DNA of 64,000 nucleotides from Caldalkalibacillus salinus (GTDB taxonomy: Bacteria; Bacillota; Bacilli; Caldalkalibacillales; JCM-10596). The stretch covers positions 186,001 to 250,000 of the forward strand of contig NZ_JAERVL010000001.1 of the NCBI RefSeq assembly GCF_016745835.1, given 5' to 3'. The notes under the pieces were generated by a model, which was not told where the DNA came from, ran no database searches, and saw nothing but the letters and a program-made list of their open reading frames with translations. Below, piece after piece: positions 18,095 to 26,689 of this stretch. Within the stretch, counting starts at the first letter, position 1; each line of letters starts with the position of its first letter. Both the position numbers and the translations under genes were made by a program.

Positions 18095-19729
18095 GTGTTA
18101 GATCAAATTAAATGTGAATGTGGACATGCCAATCCACCAGGTACAGAAATTTGTGAGTCTTGCGGTAAACCCTTTGACGGGTCGGATGATTGGAATAAAA
18201 CATTAAATATGAGGTACGAAGGTGCTGCTAGGCGCTCACAAACACATACAGCAACCGTCATTGATCATATATGGCATTTCTTTTCTTCAGTAAAGTACGC
18301 CGTCTGGATGATTGTCATTACCCTAATCGCTTCTATGTTTGGGACGATCTACCCTCAGCAATTATATATTCCTTCTAACGTAGATCCCTATGTCTATTAC
18401 CAAGAGGAGTACGGTCAGCTAGGCTACGTCTATGTCTTATTTGGTTTTCATAATTTATACAGCTCTTGGTGGTATATCCTACTACTGACGATGATCGGAA
18501 TATCATTGGTGATTTGTAGTATTGACCGTGTCGTGCCCTTGTATCGTTCACTCAAACGGCAAAGGGTGACGAAACATACGTCCTTTCTTAAGCGTCAGCG
18601 TATTTCAGGTCACACAGAGGTAGAAGACCATCAACAAGTCTTCTCCAAAGCGAAACAAGCACTAAAAGAAAAAGGCTATCGTGTACGCGCAGAAGAGCAT
18701 GCCCTTATGGGTGAAAAAGGTAGATTCAGCCGATGGGGACCTTATGTCAACCATGTTGGGTTAATCATATTTTTAATTGCTATTTTGATCCGTATCTTAC
18801 CCGGTTTCACTGTGGATGAGGATGTATGGGTCAGAGACGGAGAAACGGTGCCCGTCCTTGGGACGGATAACTACTACGTTGAAAGTAAAGGTTTCTACCT
18901 TGAGACGTATGAAGACGGGGATTTCCCAGCCTTAGAAGATGTGCGAGATAACCAACTCCTGCCGAAGGAATTTAGGACTGAAGCCGTCTTATACGAACAG
19001 ATTGAAAATCCACAAACAGGGGAAAAGGAATTACAACAGGTCGCGGAACATTCGATTACTGTGAACGACCCTCTTGTACACGATGGCTTAAAATTATTCC
19101 AAGCGAACTATCGTTTGAACGAGTTTAGTGAATTTTCCTTTGATCTTGTGGACACAGAATCACAAGAGGCGCTTGGCAATATGAGTATTGACCTGCATGA
19201 TCCTCAACCGACATATGAATTCGATAATGATATGACCGTTCACATTATACAGTACTTTCCAGACTTCGTGATGGGTGATGATGGTGAGCCAACCACTAGA
19301 AGCAGTGTACCCAACAATCCATCCTTCATTTTTGAGGTAGTCACGCCTGAAAATCCTGACGGGGAACGAAGCTGGGTTTTCTTAGGTAAAACGGTTGTAG
19401 AGCCTGGTGCAGATAATCGTTATGAATTAAAATTAAGTGACGTAAAGCTCAATAGTGTCTCAGGATTACTCGTGCGTCAGGACGTCAGTATTCCTTACGT
19501 CATTGTTGGCGGGATTATCGTTATGATCGGTTTGGTGATGGGCTTTTACTGGCAGCATAGACGTATTTGGCTCCAAGCTGATGGGCAGAACGTATGGATT
19601 GCAGCACACACCAATAAAAATTGGTTTGGGTTAAACAATGAAGTATCATTTGTGGTTGATCGAACAGGGATTCCGATAGATAAGGACGCCCTGGATAAGG
19701 AGGCAAAGCATGAACACACAACTGATTGA
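18095..19729 (+). CDS. resB: Cytochrome c biogenesis protein ResB
   Basis: A 544-residue membrane protein of the ResB/Ccs1 family, part of system II haem delivery and ligation to c-type cytochromes. It has a small N-terminal zinc-ribbon-like segment (CECGHANPPGTEICESCG), three membrane segments (near 65-85, 125-150, 205-230), a large extracytoplasmic domain and a last membrane segment (VIVGGIIVMIGLVMGFYWQHRRIW) with the conserved His near it. It begins with GTG 113 bases after resA and overlaps resC by 20 bases. Confidence 0.94.
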   Translation: MLDQIKCECGHANPPGTEICESCGKPFDGSDDWNKTLNMRYEGAARRSQTHTATVIDHIWHFFSSVKYAVWMIVITLIASMFGTIYPQQLYIPSNVDPYVYYQEEYGQLGYVYVLFGFHNLYSSWWYILLLTMIGISLVICSIDRVVPLYRSLKRQRVTKHTSFLKRQRISGHTEVEDHQQVFSKAKQALKEKGYRVRAEEHALMGEKGRFSRWGPYVNHVGLIIFLIAILIRILPGFTVDEDVWVRDGETVPVLGTDNYYVESKGFYLETYEDGDFPALEDVRDNQLLPKEFRTEAVLYEQIENPQTGEKELQQVAEHSITVNDPLVHDGLKLFQANYRLNEFSEFSFDLVDTESQEALGNMSIDLHDPQPTYEFDNDMTVHIIQYFPDFVMGDDGEPTTRSSVPNNPSFIFEVVTPENPDGERSWVFLGKTVVEPGADNRYELKLSDVKLNSVSGLLVRQDVSIPYVIVGGIIVMIGLVMGFYWQHRRIWLQADGQNVWIAAHTNKNWFGLNNEVSFVVDRTGIPIDKDALDKEAKHEHTTD

Positions 19730-20933
19730 ATTAAGTAATACTTTTCTCTTTATTGCCTTTTTTATCTACTTCTTAGCCGGCATCATCTTTTTCATTTCTG
19801 TAGTAGGAAGAAAATGGTCAAACCGTGATGCCGATGAACATAAGAGACAATGGGGGAGGTTTGGGCTCATACTCACCTATATGGGCTTGGGTCTGCACCT
19901 CGTTTTCTATATCCTCAGATGGACGGGGCAAGGCCACGCCCCAGTGAGTAACATGTTTGAATACATGCAGTTTCTGGCCATGATGACGGCGGTCGGATTT
20001 GTGATTATTCACAAGATCTATAAAATATTGTCCGTTGGTGTTTTCGTGCTACCGCTTGTGGTCACCCTTTTAGGCTGGGCTTCCGTTTTTGACAAAACCC
20101 CACAGCCATTAATACCTGCTTTACAAAGCATATGGTTAAAATTGCACGTATCAACCGTTGCTCTGTCTCAAGGCATTTTTGCCATATCATTTGCGGCAGG
20201 ACTGATGTACATTATCCGCACCGTTAGTCAAAAAAGATTAGATAAGAAAACTTTCACACTAGAAGCGTTTCTAGCCATCGTGCTCATGCTCGTTGGATTT
20301 ATTATCACCACATCAACGTTTAGCGGTATGGGGTACGAAGTCACCTTCGAATATACGAACGAAATAGATGAACTGCAGGAGCTTACGTATCATCTCCCTG
20401 CTATCGCTGGTCCTTACGATGGCTTTACAATGCTCTCTGAAAATCGTATGAACCCCATTATTCACACGCCGTCTTGGATGCAGGGGGTGGATGCGCCCCG
20501 TAAATTCAATACACTGATATGGTCTGTACTCTCAGGGCTTATCTTGTACGGTTTGTTGCTCCTGATCCTTCGTCGTAGGTTAGGGGCTGCTCTACAACCT
20601 TTATTATCTGAGATCAAACCGACGTTACTTGATGAAATGCAGTACCGTGGGATTGCCATCGCATTCCCTATCTTTACTTTAGGCGCTTTGATCTTTGCGA
20701 TGATTTGGGCAGAAGAAGCATGGGGACGTTTCTGGGGTTGGGACCCTAAGGAAGTTTGGGCCTTGATTACTTGGCTATTCTATAGTGCTTATCTACACTT
20801 AAGGTTATCAAAAGGCTGGCATGGCTCAAAGTCGGCATGGCTAGCCGTTACAGGTTTTATTATCATTATGTTTAACCTCGTGTTTGTGAATCTCATTATT
20901 GCTGGATTGCACACCTATGCGTCTGGAGGATGA
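19710..20933 (+). CDS. resC: Cytochrome c biogenesis protein ResC
   Basis: A 407-residue CcsA/ResC protein with about eight membrane segments; with ResB it forms the system II cytochrome c synthetase. The haem-binding WWD-type motif is seen as WGRFWGWDPKEVWALITWLFYSAYLHLR, and flanking His residues (LWLKLHVSTV-like KLHVSTVALSQG; HLRLSKGWHG) are conserved. AAGGAGG precedes the ATG inside the resB end. Confidence 0.94.
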   Translation: MNTQLIELSNTFLFIAFFIYFLAGIIFFISVVGRKWSNRDADEHKRQWGRFGLILTYMGLGLHLVFYILRWTGQGHAPVSNMFEYMQFLAMMTAVGFVIIHKIYKILSVGVFVLPLVVTLLGWASVFDKTPQPLIPALQSIWLKLHVSTVALSQGIFAISFAAGLMYIIRTVSQKRLDKKTFTLEAFLAIVLMLVGFIITTSTFSGMGYEVTFEYTNEIDELQELTYHLPAIAGPYDGFTMLSENRMNPIIHTPSWMQGVDAPRKFNTLIWSVLSGLILYGLLLLILRRRLGAALQPLLSEIKPTLLDEMQYRGIAIAFPIFTLGALIFAMIWAEEAWGRFWGWDPKEVWALITWLFYSAYLHLRLSKGWHGSKSAWLAVTGFIIIMFNLVFVNLIIAGLHTYASGG

Positions 20934-20938
20934 TAGTA

Positions 20939-21655
20939 ATGGAAAATGAAGTACGTATACTTGTTGTTGATGACGAAGAAAGAATACGTCGGTTGTTGAA
21001 GATGTATTTAGAAAGAGAAGGGTACATCATCGAGGAGGCGGAAAATGGGGAAGAGGCCTTAGATAAGGCATTACAGGTTGATTATGACTGTATTTTACTC
21101 GACTTAATGATGCCTGGCATGGATGGTGTAGAGGTTTGTGAAAAACTTCGGGAGAAAAAAGCCACACCTGTCATTATGATCACCGCTAAGGGTGAAGAAA
21201 CGAATCGTGTGCAAGGGTTTGAAGTAGGGACTGACGATTATGTTGTCAAACCATTTAGCCCTCGGGAAGTGGTCTTTCGGGTTAAAGCCGTCCTGCGCCG
21301 TTCATCACCAACGGCTTTTCTAGACATCGAGCAAGGCTCAGCGAATGTGATCGTCTTCCCACACATCACCATTGACCAGGATGCGCATCGTGTCACCTCA
21401 CACGGTGAAGAAGTCAGTCTCACACCGAAAGAGTATGAACTGCTTCTCTACCTTGCGAGTTCTCCAAATAAAGTATACTCACGAGAACAGCTCTTGAAAG
21501 ATGTGTGGCAATATGAGTTTTTTGGGGATCTACGTACAGTCGATACGCATATCAAACGACTCAGAGAAAAACTTAATAAATTTTCAACTGAAGCCGCAGA
21601 TATGATTTCTACCGTATGGGGTGTAGGCTATAAGTTAGAGGTTCCGACAGAGTGA
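20939..21655 (+). CDS. resD: Response regulator ResD
   Basis: A 238-residue OmpR-type regulator: receiver domain with acidic pocket VVDDEE and phosphoacceptor Asp55 in ILLDLMMPG, conserved Lys in VVKPFSP, then a winged-helix DNA-binding domain (LTPKEYELLLYLA...VDTHIKRLREKL). In B. subtilis ResD controls anaerobic and respiratory genes including resA and ctaA. The ATG at 20939 is preferred because the earlier ATG (20930) overlaps the TGGAGGA ribosome site. Overlaps resE by four bases. Confidence 0.95.
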   Translation: MENEVRILVVDDEERIRRLLKMYLEREGYIIEEAENGEEALDKALQVDYDCILLDLMMPGMDGVEVCEKLREKKATPVIMITAKGEETNRVQGFEVGTDDYVVKPFSPREVVFRVKAVLRRSSPTAFLDIEQGSANVIVFPHITIDQDAHRVTSHGEEVSLTPKEYELLLYLASSPNKVYSREQLLKDVWQYEFFGDLRTVDTHIKRLREKLNKFSTEAADMISTVWGVGYKLEVPTE

Positions 21656-23436
21656 ACGTTCTCTGGCGGAGTGTGGTTGGTAAACTATGGATGACGATTA
21701 TCGGGTTGGTGACCGTTGTCCTGTTAATCCTGACCATGTTATTAGTGCAGTTCTTCGATGGCTTCTACTATGATCAGCATTCCGAAAACCTGAAAACAAT
21801 GGCTAATAAAGTATCGGTCATTTTTGAAACGTACGATGATAAAAATCGGGCTTTACAAACGGCGAAAGAGCTAGTAGAGGTGTCAAGAACAAGTCTAACC
21901 GTCCTCGCCCCAGGCGGTATTGTACAAGAATCTTTTGACGAGAGAGTACAAGATATTCACCCTCAAGTATTTGTGAGCGACCCTCAATTACAAAGGGTGT
22001 TTGAAGAAGGGATTCCCATTGTTGAAAGGGGACACTTCTCCGTCACCAATACTGAAGAAGAGATCTTTGAAATTGACGGGATTATCGTCGGTGTCCCCTT
22101 GATAATGAATGGCCAGCAGAGCGGAGCGGTCTATCTTTATCAAAGTCTTGAAGTGATTAACAAGACCACGAATGAAGCTAAGAAGCTGATTCTATACGCG
22201 GCGGGTATCGCCATTGTTCTCACCACTGTGTTCGCTTTTTTCCTATCCACTCGCATTACCGCACCATTGAGACAGATGAAATCGGCTGCTGTTCGTATGG
22301 CAGAAGGTGATTTTAAATCACGCGTATCGCACTTGACCAATGATGAGATCGGTGACCTCTCCCATACCTTTAATCATATGGCCGCACAACTTAATGACTC
22401 TATTCACGCTCTATCGCAAGAAAAAGAACAATTATCTAACATATTGAGGAGTATGGCAGATGGGGTCATGACGCTTGACGATAAAGGAAACGTCGTTTTG
22501 ATGAACCCTCCGGCAGAAAACATGCTCAATACATGGCGTTATGAAGAGAGTGTCACCAACAAAGAGGCTTTACCTAAGGTTTTTATGAATATATATGAAA
22601 AGGTTATTGAAACAGAAGAGGAACATGTTGGTGCCATTTCAGCTCAAGGCCGGTACTGGACCATTATCATGGCACCATTATACAACAAAGAAGTGATTCG
22701 AGGGGCTGTCGCCGTTATTCGAGATATGACGGACGAAAAAAGATTAGATAAACTACGTAAAGACTTTCTAGCTAACGTCTCTCACGAATTACGAACCCCC
22801 TTATCCATGATGCAAGGATACAGTGAGGCGCTTGTTGATGATATTGTGGCCTCTCCAGAAGAGCGAAAGGAACTATCAAGTATTATCTATGATGAGTCTG
22901 TGCGCATGGGACGGCTAGTCAACGAGCTCCTCGATTTAGCCCGTATGGAGGCTGGGCATGTGGAGTTGAAGCTTGAAAAAGTAGAGGTCGATCCTATTAT
23001 CCAAAAAACAATCAAGAAATTCATCAACTTAGCGAAAGAACAGGAGGTTGTTTTAGAAAGCAACCTCGTCAATACAGAACATTTGTATGAGGTTGATGCG
23101 GACCGTCTAGAGCAAATCCTTACGAACCTTATAGATAATGCCATTCGTCATACCTCTAAACATGGTTATGTGACGGTTTCATCTCATGAGGATGACCAGT
23201 ACCTTTATTTATCCGTAAGAGACAATGGAGATGGTATCCCTGAAGAAGACCTGCCGTTTATTTTTGAACGATTTTATAAAGCAGATAAAGCTCGGACGAG
23301 AGGAAAGTCTGGTAAAGGAACAGGACTAGGGCTATCCATTGTGAAACATCTCGTAGAAGCTCACGGGGGCCAAATTCAGGCTCACAGTAAAGCAGGAGAA
23401 GGCACAACATTCTCTATTCAATTACCGAAAGCATAA
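21652..23436 (+). CDS. resE: Sensor histidine kinase ResE
   Basis: A 594-residue membrane kinase, partner of ResD. It has a first membrane segment (about 10-30), an extracytoplasmic domain of about 140 residues, a second membrane segment (about 180-200), HAMP, a PAS domain (LSNILRSMADGVMTLDDKG), and the HisKA and HATPase core: His378 in NVSHELRTPLSMM, N box in LIDNAIRHT, then DNGDGIPEEDLPFIFERFYK and GTGLGLSIVKH. GTG start inside the resD stop. In B. subtilis it responds to oxygen limitation and nitric oxide. Confidence 0.95.
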   Translation: MNVLWRSVVGKLWMTIIGLVTVVLLILTMLLVQFFDGFYYDQHSENLKTMANKVSVIFETYDDKNRALQTAKELVEVSRTSLTVLAPGGIVQESFDERVQDIHPQVFVSDPQLQRVFEEGIPIVERGHFSVTNTEEEIFEIDGIIVGVPLIMNGQQSGAVYLYQSLEVINKTTNEAKKLILYAAGIAIVLTTVFAFFLSTRITAPLRQMKSAAVRMAEGDFKSRVSHLTNDEIGDLSHTFNHMAAQLNDSIHALSQEKEQLSNILRSMADGVMTLDDKGNVVLMNPPAENMLNTWRYEESVTNKEALPKVFMNIYEKVIETEEEHVGAISAQGRYWTIIMAPLYNKEVIRGAVAVIRDMTDEKRLDKLRKDFLANVSHELRTPLSMMQGYSEALVDDIVASPEERKELSSIIYDESVRMGRLVNELLDLARMEAGHVELKLEKVEVDPIIQKTIKKFINLAKEQEVVLESNLVNTEHLYEVDADRLEQILTNLIDNAIRHTSKHGYVTVSSHEDDQYLYLSVRDNGDGIPEEDLPFIFERFYKADKARTRGKSGKGTGLGLSIVKHLVEAHGGQIQAHSKAGEGTTFSIQLPKA

Positions 23437-23439
23437 TTC

Positions 23440-23468
23440 GAAAGCGTGGTATCACGCTTTCTTTTTTT
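23440..23468 (+). terminator. Terminator of the res operon
   Basis: GAAAGCGTG (23440-23448) pairs perfectly with CACGCTTTC (23453-23461), loop GTAT, then TTTTTTT. It marks the end of the block collinear with the B. subtilis dacF-res region. Confidence 0.9.
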
Positions 23469-23545
23469 GTATACCAAAGCATAAAATAGGACAAGCCTTC
23501 ATAATGTGAATGTAAGATTTATTTTTTAGGGGGGGCATACGGTCC

Positions 23546-23995
23546 ATGAAACGAAGCAAAAGGATCATAAAAAGAAAAGATGCTGCATGTTTTCAGGCCA
23601 TATGGTTCATTGTATTGTGGATGGGCATGCTCATTTTTTATCATATACCGGCCCTACATTTTGAAAAACCTGGTCAATATGCTTTAGTGGCTTATTTGAC
23701 TTTATGTTTATATCATTCAATCCAGTCTATTCCTTCTTTTTGGTATCTTTTTCAATTATGTATGGTTAAATGTGCAGATTATATACAAGAGACACATGCT
23801 CAGCAAGCTTCGACTCATAAAAACACGCATCCCATGGCAAAATATATACAGCACTACGCATCAAGGAGGGAACGTGTTGAAAAAATGCTTGATACTGCTA
23901 CTCACCATAACGTTAGTTGCATGTCAGGGACCGAACCAGGGGACGGAACAGCAAGCGCAACAGGAAGGCAAAGCTGGAGGGGGTCAAACACATAA
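23546..23995 (+). CDS. Small membrane protein, unrecognised
   Basis: A possible protein of up to 149 residues with a basic start (KRSKRIIKRK), a strong membrane segment (FQAIWFIVLWMGMLIFYHI) and a second hydrophobic stretch (YALVAYLTLCLYHSIQSIPSFWYLFQLCM). A GGGGGG tract lies 9-15 bases upstream of the ATG. The last 40 or so residues are encoded in the region that also encodes the lipoprotein start in another frame, and they look non-natural (Gly, Ser and Thr rich, no structure). Either the two genes overlap by about 122 bases or the frame of the small gene has been altered near its end. I do not recognise the family. Confidence 0.4.
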   Translation: MKRSKRIIKRKDAACFQAIWFIVLWMGMLIFYHIPALHFEKPGQYALVAYLTLCLYHSIQSIPSFWYLFQLCMVKCADYIQETHAQQASTHKNTHPMAKYIQHYASRRERVEKMLDTATHHNVSCMSGTEPGDGTASATGRQSWRGSNT

Positions 23996-25868
23996 AAACG
24001 TTGTATTTATTATTTTAGATTCTTTTTCAAGTGAGCTGATGGACCGAGCACTTAAACAGGACAAGGCGCCGGCCTTACGGTATTTAAAGGAGCATGGACA
24101 GTATTATAAGAACATGGTCACTCCTTTTCCTAGTATGTCTGTTAGCGTTGAAAGTAGCCTTGTAACCGGTAAGCATCCTCATGAACACGGTGTAAGAGGT
24201 CTATCTTGGTATCTACCTCAAGAAGCGCGTATGGTTAATTACGGTTCTTCTTTTTACAGTTTAATCGCTAAGGGGGGCATTGACGGTGCACGAGAGGGGA
24301 TAAACGATGCACTGTTTCACTTAAACCAAACCCATCTCAGCAAAGATACGCCCACAATATTTGAGACTTTAGAAGAACAGCAGGTGAGAACGGGTGCCAT
24401 TAATATGTTGATTTACCGTGGCCATCACTCACATCAACTGAGCTTACCGTACGGTATCGAAAATATATTAAACTTGCCCGATAAATGGGAAGTAAAAGCA
24501 CCTGAAGTGTTTACACTTGGACGGTTCTCTAAAAGCAAAGACATCCAACAGGTTAAAGAAAATGATCACCTGTTGGCCAAGTTAGGCTTAAACGATGAAT
24601 ATGCAGTCAAAGCGTTTGTATCACTTGTTAAGCATGATAAACAACCCGATTTGACGATGCTTTTTTTACCTGATTTTGACCATTTAGAACATGAAGAAGG
24701 ACCTGAGAACGTAGATAGATTCTTAGCAGTTGAGCAGGGTATTCAGGATATCTTGAATGCTTACGATAGCTGGGAAAAGGCACTAGATGAAAACATCTTC
24801 ATCGTTCTAGGTGATCATGGGCAAGTCAAAGTACAAGATGAAGAAGCTGAAGCCGAAATAGATTTACATCAAATGTTCCATCAGTATCAGGTGTCACCTC
24901 TTGAAGACCCAGATCAAGGTGACGTGACGTTGGGCGTTAACCAACGGATGAGTTATGTGTATGACGTCCATCAGCAGGGTCTATTGCCTAGGCTCGCGCA
25001 AGAAGCGTCCCAGGATAAAAGGGTTGATATTGTCGCTTGGCAGGAGCAGGATTGGATACAAGTCCGCTCACCAGAAACTGACGCTCAATTTCGCTTTAAA
25101 GCAAACGGGGAGTGGGAGGATGAGTACGGCCAGTCATGGACGATTGAAGGCAATCCTGAAGCGGCTGATCTCCAGTTGGATACACATAACAAACACATTA
25201 CATTTGGAGATTACCCTGATGCTCTTCAGCATATCTACAGTGCCTTGCAAAATCAACCAGTCCCAACACTTATACTCTCAGCAAAACCGGGCCACTCCTT
25301 TTATGCAGAAGGGATTCCAACGCATCCAGGTGGGGCAGACCACGGTGGTTTACATGAGCAAGATATTTCCTCGGCCATGATCGTGGCTGGGACAGACCAG
25401 TCACTAGAGCAACCTAGGGTTGTGGACCTTAAACAGTATATCATTAGTCTGCTGACAGATAAGAAAGTTAAAAGAGATGGTGTTCAAAACCAGAGTCATA
25501 ATGAGAAAAATAAAAAACAGCTGGCCAAAAATGGGAAACAAAAACAACATAAAAAAGCCAATGTCGCCCGCGAAACAAAACGCTATATGCTATCAATCGA
25601 TGGGGTTCAAGATTGTGTTGTTGTAGCGATGGATGAGGATATTTATATTGCCCTACAGCCTCAGCAGTTTCACCGTTTTCGTTTACCGGAAATGAGAAAA
25701 GAAGCACATCATTTAGCGCGATCAACACATGAAAAATATCGCGTGCATGTATCGACTGATTGGAAGGTGTACAGAGAATTAGAGAAACTTAAACAACGCT
25801 ACCAGCAAATGAAGGCAGACGACTTGCGGAAGAAGTTAGACAAAATTGAAGACAGCATGAGAGGTTAA
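23874..25868 (+). CDS. Lipoprotein phosphodiesterase with C-terminal YhcN/YlaJ-like domain
   Basis: A 664-residue lipoprotein: signal peptide with lipobox LVAC (Cys17), then an alkaline-phosphatase-superfamily domain of the nucleotide pyrophosphatase/phosphodiesterase type. Metal and catalytic residues seen are Asp49 in IILDSF, probable nucleophile Ser89 in FPSMSVS followed by LVTGKHPHEHG, then LPDFDHLEH, LGDHGQ and GGADHGG. A Lys/Gln-rich linker (about 530-568) leads to about 90 residues (from SIDGVQDCVVVAMDEDIYIAL to VHVSTDWKVYREL) that resemble the YhcN/YlaJ spore lipoprotein domain, also present in the protein at 36616-37110. GTG 23874 or TTG 23877 is the start; AAGGAGGG precedes both. 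Probable site: outer face of a membrane. Substrate unknown. Confidence 0.8.
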   Translation: MLKKCLILLLTITLVACQGPNQGTEQQAQQEGKAGGGQTHKNVVFIILDSFSSELMDRALKQDKAPALRYLKEHGQYYKNMVTPFPSMSVSVESSLVTGKHPHEHGVRGLSWYLPQEARMVNYGSSFYSLIAKGGIDGAREGINDALFHLNQTHLSKDTPTIFETLEEQQVRTGAINMLIYRGHHSHQLSLPYGIENILNLPDKWEVKAPEVFTLGRFSKSKDIQQVKENDHLLAKLGLNDEYAVKAFVSLVKHDKQPDLTMLFLPDFDHLEHEEGPENVDRFLAVEQGIQDILNAYDSWEKALDENIFIVLGDHGQVKVQDEEAEAEIDLHQMFHQYQVSPLEDPDQGDVTLGVNQRMSYVYDVHQQGLLPRLAQEASQDKRVDIVAWQEQDWIQVRSPETDAQFRFKANGEWEDEYGQSWTIEGNPEAADLQLDTHNKHITFGDYPDALQHIYSALQNQPVPTLILSAKPGHSFYAEGIPTHPGGADHGGLHEQDISSAMIVAGTDQSLEQPRVVDLKQYIISLLTDKKVKRDGVQNQSHNEKNKKQLAKNGKQKQHKKANVARETKRYMLSIDGVQDCVVVAMDEDIYIALQPQQFHRFRLPEMRKEAHHLARSTHEKYRVHVSTDWKVYRELEKLKQRYQQMKADDLRKKLDKIEDSMRG

Positions 25869-25871
25869 TGA

Positions 25872-25900
25872 TTGAATCCTTCGCTTTTCCATGCTAAGAT
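25872..25900 (+). promoter_or_regulatory. Candidate sigma-A promoter of ylbG
   Basis: TTGAAT (25872-25877), a 17-base spacer and TAAGAT (25895-25900). It lies between the phosphodiesterase gene and ylbG. Confidence 0.5.
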
Positions 25901-25936
25901 GTAAGTACTTTACTATGGACTGAAGGAGCGTCATGA

Positions 25937-26212
25937 ATGTTTCCAAGACGAGTAGGATTAGCAGTTTGGTTAAACAACACAAAAATGGCAAGACACTTAC
26001 GTCGTTTTGGCAATGTGCATTATGTCTCGAGGAAAATGCGATATGCTGTTGTATACGTAGACCAAGCTGACTTAGACCATAAAGTACAAAAGATAGAACA
26101 GTTTAATTTTGTTAAAAAAGTGGAACGCTCCTATAAGCATGAACTAAAAACTGAGTATCAGAACGCCAAACCGGACAAAGCAAAAGAATACGATTATAAA
26201 ATGGGCCTTTAG
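25937..26212 (+). CDS. ylbG: YlbG family protein (DUF2129)
   Basis: A 91-residue protein matching B. subtilis YlbG along its length (RHLRRFGNVHYVSRKMRYAVVYVD, FVKKVERSYKHELKTEYQNAKPDKAKEYDY). The family is small, cytoplasmic and of unknown function. GAAGGAG lies 8 bases before the ATG at 25937; an ATG four bases earlier is out of frame. In B. subtilis ylbG lies between ylbF and rsmD (ylbH); here ylbF is missing from this place and rsmD is 3 kb downstream. Confidence 0.88.
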   Translation: MFPRRVGLAVWLNNTKMARHLRRFGNVHYVSRKMRYAVVYVDQADLDHKVQKIEQFNFVKKVERSYKHELKTEYQNAKPDKAKEYDYKMGL

Positions 26213-26268
26213 TGCAGAAAACGTTGAGAATAGGAAACGTTCGCCCATAGAGAAACTTGATCATAAAG

Positions 26269-26305
26269 CTGTCCTCTCACTCACTGGAGTTGAGGACAGT
26301 TTTTT
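26269..26305 (+). terminator. Terminator after ylbG
   Basis: CTGTCCTC (26269-26276) pairs with GAGGACAG (26292-26299), followed by TTTTTT. Confidence 0.8.
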
Positions 26306-26339
26306 GTTTGGCATTTTTTTCACTGAAACGCTGAAGACT

Positions 26340-26570
26340 CAGAAATGCGATATGGAGGTATGTACTGGAGGGTTTATCTAACCCTTTATGACTTTATGAA
26401 GGTCTTCTTTCCCTCATAGGGTTGCTTAAAGAAGACTTGAGTAAGAGCGGCCGTAGCATCCCAAGATCGCATTATAAACGAGTATAAGTCTATTGGTTAG
26501 CGTCATGGGAGTACGGAGCTACCTTCTTCCCCCTGCATTTGTAGAAGCTAAAAAAATGAGATCTCCGTCA
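26340..26570 (+). other. Intergenic region rich in hairpins, possible structured RNA
   Basis: The 384 bases between the ylbG terminator and the next gene contain no plausible gene but several nested inverted repeats: AGGGTT/AACCCT (26369-26385), GTCTTCTTT/AAAGAAGAC (26402-26436) enclosing CCCT/AGGG (26411-26421), and ACGGAG/CTCCGT (26513-26568) enclosing CTAC/GTAG (26519-26544). No T tract follows them, so they are not simple terminators. I matched them to no known riboswitch or T-box. It could be the leader of the binding-protein gene downstream or a separate small RNA. Confidence 0.4.
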
Positions 26571-26689
26571 TATTGTTGAATGATCATGCATATATTGATG
26601 TCAAAAGCTTGTCTCAGCATGTGAGGGACCTAGTCTTTTCTCAAATATACTAAGGTGATTATATCAGCCAAATGAGAAGGGGGATCATA

